Assembly (NCBI GenBank): GCA_947396885.1 | Contig: OX377206.1 | Coordinates: forward strand, 84,813,960 to 84,877,959 | From: Heligmosomoides polygyrus polygyrus | Taxonomy: Eukaryota; Nematoda; Chromadorea; Rhabditida; Heligmosomidae | Length of the DNA: 64,000 nt | Direction of reading: 5' to 3' | Shown: positions 12,601 to 24,600 of the stretch, one piece after another | Numbering within the stretch: position 1 is the stretch's first letter | Layout: each line of letters begins with the position of its first letter | The notes under the pieces: model-generated | What the model was told of the DNA's origin: nothing | Seen by the model: the letters and a program-made list of their open reading frames with translations, nothing else | Database searches by the model: none | Made by a program: the position numbers and the translations under genes

Positions 12601-15600
12601 CCGAAATCCTTTACATTGTTAGAACAAGTAGTGCAGCTCCAATATTTCATAGTAATTATGTAGAAATTAGAGCTGAAACGTCCTATTGACAAAGCCGAAC
12701 ACTACGAAGTGAATACAACCTTAGTGGGTACCTTACATCGCTTTTCAGAAGCGTTTACTGCAACGGCATACTTTTCCTCATCCTAAACTCTGTAGGGTTC
12801 GGCTCTTTATCTATAACAATGGTTTAAGATACTACCTAAATAAAGATGGGGTAAAATTGAACAAACAAAATTAATTGGTCCATTTCGCCATTTCTCTTCG
12901 GAGGAAACTTACTACTACGACATCTCCTCAGTGGGAGGTCAGGGTGGTCATTGAAGAGGAAGAAAGACGTTACAAATTTTAAATAAATATATTGATACGT
13001 AAGACATTCCATGTGCGACTGAACATGAATCTCGGTATGTCTTAGAACAGTATGTAGTCGTGGAGCTGTCGTGCCAAGCTTGATATCGAACGTTTACTCG
13101 GCTTATGTTTGGGCGTAACCGCTTTCTTCAAAGCCTGGAAAAGACAAGAGGGGATAGAGAATTTAGCCGTCCAATAGTCATTTCAAGTTTCAGCCATCTC
13201 AGAAGATAAAAGGAGAAAGAGATGAACCGTGAGGAAGACAGCCCAACGGACCTTATGTGAACAGCTGAAAAGCTGTTGAGTCACCCTTCGGATGGACATA
13301 AATGTAGGTGAATTAGGTCCTCCCTTAGGGTTAGCCCCTCAGCGACCTTCTGGCTGGTGCCCTCTGGTGTCAAGCCCACAGAGGTCGGCAAATGGAGTCA
13401 ACTCCTGGGTTACGGCTACCCGTTCCTTATGGGCTCAACAGGTGCAACGTCGCCACACTCTTGGGGGAGCACAGGCTGCGAAGTCATAATGGGGTAGCGA
13501 CTGGAGTGGCGGTGTCGATCCTAGCTCGCGAAGTCGACATCGCAGCGCGCAAGGCCCAGGAGGCGCTGTGGATTGTGTTGTCGCAACTCGCGACCTTCGC
13601 AGCCTCTGTCTAGTCGGCAGTTGTCATAGTCGGCAGTTCAGTCTACGCCTGCACAAACCACGAGCGAGGGCGCGCTTTTAAGGCGCCGCCTGCCCGCCAG
13701 TCTTCTACACAGATCAGCTGGAGCTGTCCCGCGGGGCCTGGTCTGTCAGCATCCACCGTTATTAGTAAGTTCTTCAACTTAACCGGTTCCATGCTGATAT
13801 TAGCGGCCGGCCCAACCCGATATGGTGAGTGCTGATAGACCTCGAAGATATCGCGGATTGTACTTAAGGTCAAACAGTGGCGGTTATGTAAGGCATAGTA
13901 TCGCTGAACGGAAAGAAGGAGGTACGGGTTCGAGTCCCGCCTGGCGCAAGAGTTTTGATCACAACAAAACATCCTGTAACATCATACAGCCTCTCTACCA
14001 GCCGCTCCAGGCTTAAGCAAATGTGTTAGAATGTGTGAAGTGCATTCCTTTTCTTTTCACCTGTTTAGAATACCACCCGATATCAGCGTATGCTTCTTTA
14101 AGAGTCTACCGCAATCACGTGAATGAGTGATTTCGGATTTGTGGTTGTCGTGTAGCTAACAAATGTTATATAAATGCCCTTACCTGATCCAGTATCGTTA
14201 TGAGCGGACGATTGAGACAGACAGGAGATGGCATGGAATACTTGACGACCGGAAATTGGAATGATTGAATGTACGAATTAACAGTTAACTGGTTTCCACA
14301 AATTTCCTTCACAAAATCAGTACACATGCGTAAGGATCGAGCGTCGAGACAGCTTCAGAATTCACAGATTAGTGTGCCAGTGTGCTTCAGGTTTCAGCTC
14401 AACACGATTCAGGAGCACCGATGATCTTAGACAGAGGATAACTTCGTCGAGTAGACTACAAATCAAAAATGTTCACAAACTGTTCACAGGAATCCCTTGA
14501 ACCACCCACTAATAATCTAGAACGGCAACAAAACGCATGTCTCGACAAAATCATCCATTCGTGACTCGACTATTCGAGAAACGAACCAGGTCTACTTGCA
14601 GTCGCGAAAGGAAAGACGTCCTATACAGACATATTTGAGTAATTCTAGGATATTTTTACTTTTGAACAATATTTTTCAATAACAAGTCCGCGCATCTCTT
14701 TTTTCAGGCAGCCTGAGAGCTGCAGGAAGTTTTCGAAGATAAAAAAAACAGAAAATTCGAAGCAAACCTCAAGGATGTTATTTTGCTTTTCGTCAAATCT
14801 CTCCTTGAATTTCATTTGACTTTTCCTGAAAAAAAAAAGAGCGCAACAGATGAAGTTCGTCATTAACAAACTAGATGAATATTACCTGAAAACGATCTTA
14901 GGACCACATTCGGGCAAATCCAGTGCAGGGTCTACAGCCAGCACTCCCTTGAAACCCTTGAAGCGGACCTGAATCAAGCAATCAAATACGCTGGCGATGA
15001 TTCGAAAAGCAGAAGAAACGCCGGAAATCGAACCTGGTAGCAACTGGGAACAATGTCGAGCTGTAGGGTCAATGCTACGCGTCTAGCAAGAGAAGGTGCA
15101 ATTCGACCGCATCCGTCCGAGAAACAGTACGCTTCACGGGTTTCTGGATGACCGCTGCCTCCCTCAACGTCATCTTCGACAGCGCACTCCTCTGGTGATA
15201 TCGACACTGTCGGCTGGCACACAGTACTAGACGAGATGAACACGGTGGCATGGAAGAATCGCTGAAGAGATACCTGAGCTTGGGTGAAGCACTGACCCAT
15301 CCGACTCATAAGTTTGGGCACATTCTTGCTACTGCTGAAGTCGCCCATCCACTCCCTCATCTCCTCCACCGTCATCGACACAGCACCGGTTTTACGATTC
15401 GTCGTAGACGCATACATGTAGCAGCCGTGGTCTCGCATCTGAAACAAAGAAAGATGGTGCTGCTACAAGCGGACTTCAGTCCCAAACGTGTTGTTGTACT
15501 TAGGGCCGTGGCAGCACGACAGGAGGTACACCCACCCCTTGCTGGAGGGCGTGGCGTCAGGAGGTACAGTCGCTGTTCTGAGGACCGGAAACTTTTGTTT

Positions 15601-18600
15601 TGCGTGTCAAAGGTTTCGTGAGGCAGCGTTAGACTCTCGGTGAAGCCTAGGAGGTTGGGGGTGGATGAGCAAGGGGGATGAGAGGAAGACGCCCCCAGCA
15701 GGGGCGTGTGTACCTCCTTACCGTCCCCCAGGACCCGTTTATACTTCGACACCGAGCGACGCCACGTAGTGTGGCCATATTGATCGGGCGAGGCGATCGA
15801 TCAATTCGGCCATTATACATGACGTCGCGTCGTTCGGCGTGGAAGTGTAAACGGGGCTTTAAACAAGCTTAAGATTCTGAAGTTAAAGTAAGCATTATCC
15901 AAAATAAAATGAGCTTTCCCCACATTGCACTATAGACTTTAGTACACTTTGTTCAACGGAAATTTAATATGACCTTTCTTGAAATTTTTAACATTCAGCA
16001 TCCCCAATAAGTGAACGCACATGTTGATTTTTCAAAGCAATTATTGTTGAGGGAAAACTGTGGTTTAAAGCTCGTTCTCGGAAACAGAAAGATAGCAATT
16101 GTTAGGGTGGTAGAGGAAGAGATCGCGCCTTGCACTCCTCTAGCTCGCAACGATTTTAATTTTCTTGCTAGCGTGAGGTTACACAATTTTAACCGGTACA
16201 ACAAAGGCCATTTTAGAAAACTCACAGACATCTTCACTGTTCTGTTTCATCAGCATTTACACAATCAATCAAAATGGAATCGCAACGAGCTAGATGAGTG
16301 CATGAAGCAATCTATTCTCTGGAAAAAATCGCTGTCTTTCGCAGTCTAGAATAAGCCTTAATTCACTATTTTTCCTTGAAAAAAATTACGAAATATCAAA
16401 CAGCATGTTCATTTATTGGGGTGAGCAAATTTTAAAATAAATTCAAGTGAAGTCGCACTAAATTTTCTTTGGACAAAAATCATTACATTTTTCTCGGGAG
16501 TATCTAGTTCAATATGGAAGGAGCTCCGTTTAATTTGGAAGACGATAAGTTTGATTCCAGAAGCGCCAATTTTGCTTGTAAGAGTGGCCGGGTTGTTTTG
16601 AAAAGTTTCCTACATATTTGGTTTGAAAAGTGCCGAATTTGACCTGAAGAATGTCCAGCTGGGATTTAAAATGCCCAAATTGATTAGAAAAGTGCCCAGT
16701 ATGAAGTCAAATCGTATTGGTAGGATCTGAAATAGCAAAGCAAGCCCGCTGTGGTGGTGGCCAGAAACTAAGCCTTTTACCGGATCTATTCTAATCGAAA
16801 GGGAAAATGCTTGAAAGGCGAAACACACCTACTCAGGCTGGCCTAATCCCAGGGGAAACTACATAGTTAAGACATCTCGTAAGCTAGCTCTACCTCTGCA
16901 AAATAGTGCTCTTTCAATTTTACATCAGTTGTTATAAGGGATGAAGGAAATGCTCCACAACTGGATAGATCCCGTTTGTCCTTCAGTGGACTGCTTTTCA
17001 CTACTTAATTCTACCGTTGCCGACTCAAGAAGACGACTCAGGAACGTATGTAGGAGATTCTGATCCCTCACTCTCTTCGCGGCAATTCAGAATTACTTGA
17101 GATAACGTACCTGTGAATTGCTCCATGCCAAAAAATGGTAATGTCGATTGTTTATTTCGACACCATGTGACAGTGTTCTCTGGACAATGTTTGCAACGAT
17201 AGAAGACTGCTCTGAAATTTAAACTCTCAGAATAGCAGAGCTGCCCGAGATGAACACAGCATAGATAATCCAGTGTTTTCCAAAGCACGATTAGCAGCTC
17301 GCATAACTGAGCACTCTCTCTAGAGGCACAAAAGCCAACGAAAGAAGCAATTACGGTCAAAGCATGGTCCTTGCACGAAATCCTTGATGATAAGTCGTGC
17401 GCCGGAGTCGTCCCGAAAAACGCAACGAAGAGCGTTTTCTTCGCCGAACCGGCGTACTACTCGATTCGTCATCATCACCTCTGGAGCCATGAACAGTGTG
17501 CGAAGCGGCGTCACCATTACCTGAACACACACGCAAAGAATGGCTGAGCTTAGGTTGCTAGGGCACGTGGAGCGCAGTCGGAGAAGGTGCCGGCTGTCTC
17601 GTGCACCCGATAACATATTCCTGGGTGCCAGATTCATCAACGATACCGCTTGTACCATCTTACCGCGGATTCACCATGCCGGCTTACGTAGTACGTAATA
17701 CAGAGAGATACAAAGATACAAACACGACAACCGATATATCGTTACCGGCCGGTAAGCGGTTGATGAATCTGGCCCTTGGTTAGGATTTCCCGCCCAGGCC
17801 AACCACGCCTTCCATCCCTCTGGGGTCGGTGAATTGATACCAGACTTGTCTGGGAAGGACAAACCGCTGACTTGTCCATCGGCTGGCCACCGCAAGTCAT
17901 TGTATGGCCAACTACGCCTTTATATCACCTCGACCACATCCCGTAGAAGTAGAATGCATGGCGCATACCAAAAGAAATTGAGTAACGCCGTCGTTTATCC
18001 TTATCCTTTATAGGTTGCTTAAAAAAGCTGAAATGAAGATAATCGGTTATTGGTCAGTTCTTTGGGATGCGCCACGCATTCTGCTTTTGTCGACGAGACA
18101 GTATGAGCTCTTATTTGGCCCAAAGTCGTTTGGCTGCAGTGCATTATTATTCCCCGGCTTCAACTGGATTAAAATGTGATTGCGAAGCGATTTAAATGTG
18201 TATCAATCAGTTAATCCAATTACACGATCACTTATGGTGTCCTGTTGATGGACAAGTCAGTGGGATTTTTTTTTATTCGAATTTCACTGCTGGAAAATTC
18301 ACGAAAAATACTCAAATACTCGAAAGCTCACAAATATGCAGGTATTCGAAAGGTGTTACTCCAATACTCAATGGTTATACCAGTCTACCTCGTAGTAACG
18401 CTAACCTATTGGAATGGGTGTGTTAATTTAATTCCATTCGAATTTGAATACTCCAATCGAATATTCGGAAAAACGCATTTTTGCATGCACTGATTCATCT
18501 TCAATTTTAAAATAATTGTAGTTAATTTTTGCACGCGCAACTCCCATAATCAGAATTTTCGCATCAATCAGATTAAAATCGTGAACTGTCAGATGATTTC

Positions 18601-21600
18601 GAGCCGCAATCTCTTTTTATAAAACACCAAAAACTGCAGCTTTCTTAGTCTTAAGCCTATCCTAAAGAAGCTGAAAATATAAAAGCTTTCAAACAGTGTG
18701 TTTTTATATAAAATGAATATATGAGATTTCAAAAAATGTATTTTATGGGCAGGCAAATCACAAAATTTCTATGAAAATCATAGCAAATTTCTTAGATTGG
18801 AAGCTTATTTCGGAATCCTATCGGGTAAAATGCAAACTTCAAACTTGAAAACGTTCACTTTGTTTTCAAGCGCGTTTGGCTTGAAATCAAAAGCTTTCAG
18901 TTTACCTTGAAAAGTGCTACGTTCGGGGTTAAGCTTGTACATATCGATTGTTCGATTGATTGATTGGATCACAATACCTCCAAGCAACCCTGGTCTTCCT
19001 TTTTCCATTGCTCGCAGCAAACAGACCACGAGATAATGCAGTGAAACCAAAGATTCAGCTGCCAACCTTTCTCACGAGCACGCAGTTCCTTGGCAATGAC
19101 CGTTTCACATCATGATGATCTCCACACGGGTGTCGTCTCATCGCTTCCACACGGATCTACAATGATATGAGTCTAGAATAAAATTTATTTATTTACTTAC
19201 CAGCCGTCCGTGCGGCCTCTCGGCCGCACCGACGGCTTTTTGACGGCTTCGCCGTGGCAATGACTTCTCATCATCAATTGTAGCTGACACCTTTTTTATG
19301 GTTCCTTCAGGAAGAACATCTTAACTACGTCGATTAGGGTAAGTTAGAAAAAAAGCGAAAAAATGGACGACATCCACAAAAACGCTTATTTGCCCAATAT
19401 CGATTGATTGCGATCGGCAGTTCAAAAACGAACTTCAAATTCGTGTTCAGCGACCTCGACTACCCCCACGGCTAAAGTTTCGTGCCGCTTGAACGTCATC
19501 TTCAAAAAATCGATAATATCGATCGATATCGATTGGTCGACTCCAGATTCGTGTTCAGCGATGTCGATTACCCCCAGAGCTAAAGTTTCGTGCCGCTTGA
19601 ACGTCATCCTCAAAAAATCGATAATATCGATAGATATCGATTGGTCGACTTCAAATTCGAGTTCAGCGACCTCGATTACCCCCAGGGCCGAAGTTTCGCG
19701 CCGCTTAAACGCCATCCTCAAAAAATCGATAATATCGATCGATATCGATTGGTCGACTTCAAATTCGAGTTCAGCGACCTCGATTACCCCCAGGGCTGAA
19801 GTTTCGTGCTGCCTGAACAAAATCCTCAAAAATCGATAATATTGATCGATATCGATTGGTCGACTTCAAATTGGAGTTCAGCGACCTCGAATACCCCCAG
19901 GGCCGAAGTTTCGCGCCGCCGACGTGTTCGGCACGTCTACGGCTTGCCATGCATGGTTGCCGACGTGTTCGGCACGTCTACGGCTCGCCATGCATGGTTG
20001 CCGACGTGTTTGGCACGTCTCCGGCTCGCCATACACGGTTGCCGACGTGCTCGGCACGTCTACGGCTCGCCATGCATGGTTGCCGACGTGTTTGGCACGT
20101 CTCCGGCTCGCCATGCACGGTTGCCGACGTGTTTGGCACGTCTACGGCTCGCCATGCATGGTTGCCGACGTGTTCGGTACCTCTCCGGCTCGCCAGGCAC
20201 GGTTGTCGACGTGTTCGGCTGCCGCGCCCCAACTCAAAGTGGGACGGACGGACAGTGTGACACACACACACACAGTGACACACACACACACGCTTGCTCC
20301 TTTATATATAGTAGGATTTATTTAAACGGCATCGTCGTCAGTACACAAGCTTCTCCGGAAAGCCCTTAGCTTAGGTCTCATGGTATGTGTCGACTACAGT
20401 GCTCATAGAACGCGCTGTTCCTTTCTATTAGAGCCAGCTTGCAGCCCTATCTCTGGGCGACATAATGATAAGTCACACATATCGATTCGTCGAATCAACT
20501 AATCGACATCGAGCGCATTGCGTCGTAAGAAAAAAGACTACGTACCGAATACATTTGGTGAAAAGCGCGAAGAAGATCCATGATTCTTCTCTCATCTATA
20601 GCACACAGCAAATTCTCAAGGGACTCCTCGGTTGCACGACTGCATTCCTGCAGTAAAAGGTTTCTATACTGAGGACTTTTTTCTGAGCAAAAACTTTCAC
20701 GAAACACCTTCAACATTTGATAAATTTGATAAATGAGATATATTTATGCCAGCATCTTGTCCTTAGTGATTCACAAAACACGTGACCCTCAATTACGGCA
20801 CTGTAGTAGTATTCAACCCGCACAAGAGAAATTGCTCAAGAACATTGAATTAGTCCAGAAAATTTTCACAAAAAAAGTTCGGATCTATACTAATCAGAAG
20901 GGGATATAGTTCATCTTCAATCCCTTAGTTGAGTCTCTCCGACGTACTCAGCTGTTGTCGCATTACGCGAGGGTTTTATTTAAATTCAGATGTGATTGTG
21001 TAGTATACGATGACAAACGAAACTGACACATTACGGCTACCCCCTCCCGACAAGGACAGATCCGAAAGTTCTTGTGCGTTCTATTTTTTCTCTATTATCG
21101 CATCCCCTCTAGCTGCGACCAGAATGCTAAATTACGGCTGGAAACCCATGAGTTAAAGAAGTTCGTAGAAAGAAGTTCGACCCCGTAACGTTGCCTAAAA
21201 TTCTCTCCGGTCAACCCAGACTCACAGCGCATAATTTCGTAGTGGAAATGAGCTGAGGAAGTCTTGGCAAGCTTTAGCGACCAAAAGTAGGCCACATAGC
21301 CGTATCGTATTACAAGGACTTTTGCTCGGACTGCTTATACCCAAACTAGCGGACGAAAAAGAAATAGAACAAAAAAGACATAAATACCATGGAGGTTAAA
21401 ACACAAAGGAAGATTCACAAAGGTCAGCTACAGATCATTCCCCTTTCTTGTCTAAACTTTGAATTCATGGTGTCTGTAGAATATTCGGCCCACATTGTCG
21501 CCAAGATGTTTATCAGTTCCCAATGGCCAGTTTTCGAAAACCAGAGGTACCATACCTTCATACACCAACGTATTCTTACAAAGAACAGGTGATTGTCGTC

Positions 21601-24600
21601 AAGAACACCATTCGGAGACTTCTCAGAGCTGTCTTGAAGAAGCTGATCGGTTACAACGGTGCCGCGAGAGATCAGCGCCTGTGATTTCGGGTAGTCCGCT
21701 GGGATGTAAATAACGAGAATAAACCAAGGGAAATTACCTTTGCAGCGTAGTCGGCACGAAATGAGCCGACTGCTCTTATGTTCACTTCTGGGGCGAGATC
21801 GCGTCGAATTGCAAACACCGGAGCAAAGTAGATCTTCGAGCTCGATCGCTGCATTAAGCGAGAAATGATACAGAACAGAAGGAACGTTGGCATCTAAAGA
21901 CACATGGATTTACATGGCAATCGTACTGGATGATAAAAGCGAAACTCTTTGCAAATGAAAGGCTCCCATGATCTGTGTATCAGTTAGAATCCATTTCGGG
22001 TCAAAATTTCTTCTTCATGTCACCCAGAAGCAGTTTTTCAATCGACTTTTTACTTTCCAGGATTAACTGTCCCACCACCCCCTTCTTTACAAACTTGAGC
22101 CGCTGCGCGGCACGGCACCTTAATCGGAATAAATATCGATCAGGTGGCGCGAAAATCGATATCTATTGCGATCGTATCTATGGCCAAATCGATATCTATG
22201 CCGATCATGATGTCGCGCCGCGTGGCGGTAAATTAACTAAAAACATGGCTTAGGCGTGCATTAGCGCAGGCGGAGAAAGCGCCAGCTGAGCTCTCCATTT
22301 CTCCGGGTTGGTAAGTTGGAGCCAGACTTGTAGGCTAGCGCAAGGCAACGTTCAAACCTGCACCACCGGTTAACCGGACCGAAATGCCATACGCCGTTAC
22401 ACCACCGGCGATGTTTTTATCTGACTGAATTGTCCATCGGCTGGCCAACGAAGTTATTTTGTCGACCAAATACGCGTTAAAGTTGCCTCTACGAAACCCC
22501 GTAGAACTAGAATACTCAACGTATTCCAAATAGGAATTGATTGATGCCGTCATGTATCCTTTATCATATAGCTATTCTTATCCCTTTTCCAGACAATTTC
22601 TGCGACTCCAAGTCCGCCTTTTGAATTCTTCATGGAATTCTCAAGTGCTTCCATACTGTCCTGTATTCCCTGTATCTAACTAAAACTTCACCTTCTAATT
22701 GAGAGACACCCCTCTGATATGTACAATGTCCCGAAACTCTTCGGCTCCATCCTCAGAAACGTCATGGAAGGAATGAGAAGATGTGGGAGTGAGGTTCGGG
22801 CCACTGCATTTATGACCTTCAGCCCTTACCATGAGACTATATCAACGGTGGGTCGGAACGCCCCAAGTGTTGTATATGGGTAGGATTGCCTCTCCCTAGG
22901 AAACAACAAAATGCAAATATCTCGACCCCAATACAACTCTGCGAAGAGTTAGGGACGACGGAAGTTGGGCCGTTGGTGGTGTTAACCTTCTGCCTGCGCG
23001 CGAAGTGCGGGCTCAAGTTGGCTGTAAACAGCGATCATAAGGAATACGCCACCCCTCTCCCCACCCGTCACCACCACTCGCTCGTCATCGCTATCTCCAG
23101 CCAACTTGAGCCCGCCCTTCGCGCGCAGGCAGAAGGTTAACGCCACCAACGGCCCAACTTCCGTCGTCACTAACTCTTCGCAGAGTTGTATTGGGGTCGG
23201 GATATTTGCATTTTGTTGTTTCCCCAGGGAGAGGCGATTCTGGCCCTATACAACACTTGGGCCGTTCCGACCTACCGTTGAGAGTTTCCTGGCTAGCTTT
23301 GTCGATATGCGTGCAGGGGGGAGGGGGCAGCAAAAACAGTATGTCCCATGCACCCGATTCCCAGGTTCCTGGTTTGGATGTTGCGTCTAGACCAACCAAA
23401 GCTTCCATCCCTCCGAGGTCGGCAAGTTGAAATCAGACCTTCTGAATATAATTTCGCTATCACTAAATGATGCGTTTTCAAAACGTCTACCGAATATTTC
23501 GCCGCTAACTTTGTGCCAGCCAGAGAATTCAGGTCAATACCTTGCTTGAATCGAAATCTCCCTTTGTGAAGAACGTGCACTGATTTAATACTCGCCTCAC
23601 TTCCGTCTTCATTTTTCTTCGGAAGCGTAACACGGAGATAAGAGCAATCGGCCATGGCTTCACTAGAGCAGCCGCTCGACCTTGCGGTAGCTGGCCACTT
23701 CAGCACCCGGACCTGCAGTTTAGAGTCATTCTATAGCGCCTTGTTCGAATCATAAGGATGCAAAAATGTTTACAAAAAATGGATTTTATTGATCATACTG
23801 ATGAAATTTTGTAATTCTACGCATGACTTTTCTCGCTTTATGGTCTCAGTAGATCCAGTCGTGGCTTTTGAAATAGTCTTGGCAAGCTGTTTTTCTCTCA
23901 TGCGTCAGGCGGTAGCCGAACCGGAACCCTCTGATTTCCGGGCAGGATGCTACATTGTGATACCAACAACGCTGTTTCATTGCAAGAGACAACCGCGATA
24001 TCTAATCTTATTGGAATCAAACAGCGCTGGTGGTGTAATGGCTTAACATCCTCCCCGGAAAAAAAGGCAGTGCAGGTTCGACGCCGCTTTGGCGCAACAA
24101 ACAAAAATTCAACAAAGCATCAACAAAAATTCTCAGCATTTTCCCCCACAACAGGATTCCACTTCAAACACCTTGTTCAGTTTAGCTCACCCGTTTTTCG
24201 TGTAAACCGCCTCTTCTCTGCGTGACGATTTATTTTTCACATTTTCCCAACTCAGAAATAATAGCAATTTGAACGATCCAACCATTCAGCAAACAAAAGC
24301 TCACCCATTCCTTGCACTGCTCCATGTTCACAACGCGACGATTTTTTGCACGACATACCTGAGATCGCGGCACCGCTTGCCAGACCTTAAAACGGACATT
24401 TTCGATCAATATTCAAAGTGTTTCAAAAAAGTATACGTTACTCGAATGGTCATAAAAAGAAGTAAAAATCGATTGATTCATGCAAAAGGCAAAAAGGTGA
24501 AAATCTCGTGGTGTCCTCCATACGGACATTGCTCCACGCACTCGCCCAGCATTGTACGATGACTATCCAATTTTGACTACCAATGTATTAGACCCTACCA

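Noticed and set aside
13025..13140. Minus-strand candidate exon [16 protein letters not shown] behind a tttccag
   Set aside because: Exons 21 and 22 already join in phase as LDQ-VTQKQ, which matches the family, and this frame soon stops.
13925..13945. Intact tRNA gene suggested by a perfect T-arm
   Set aside because: No matching acceptor stem or D-arm can be paired upstream, and the same tail recurs at other loci, so it is a retroposon.
19205..19258. Hairpin cgtccgtgcggcc/ggccgcaccgacgg near a strong gtaagt, as a possible exon
   Set aside because: Phase does not fit exon 14 or 15 and the sequence is explained by the palindrome.
19921..20225. CRISPR-like array
   Set aside because: The units are contiguous with no unique spacers and the genome is eukaryotic.
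19878..20369. Five overlapping long frames on both strands in the 41-bp array
   Set aside because: They are a by-product of the tandem repeat; no start, splice or domain evidence.
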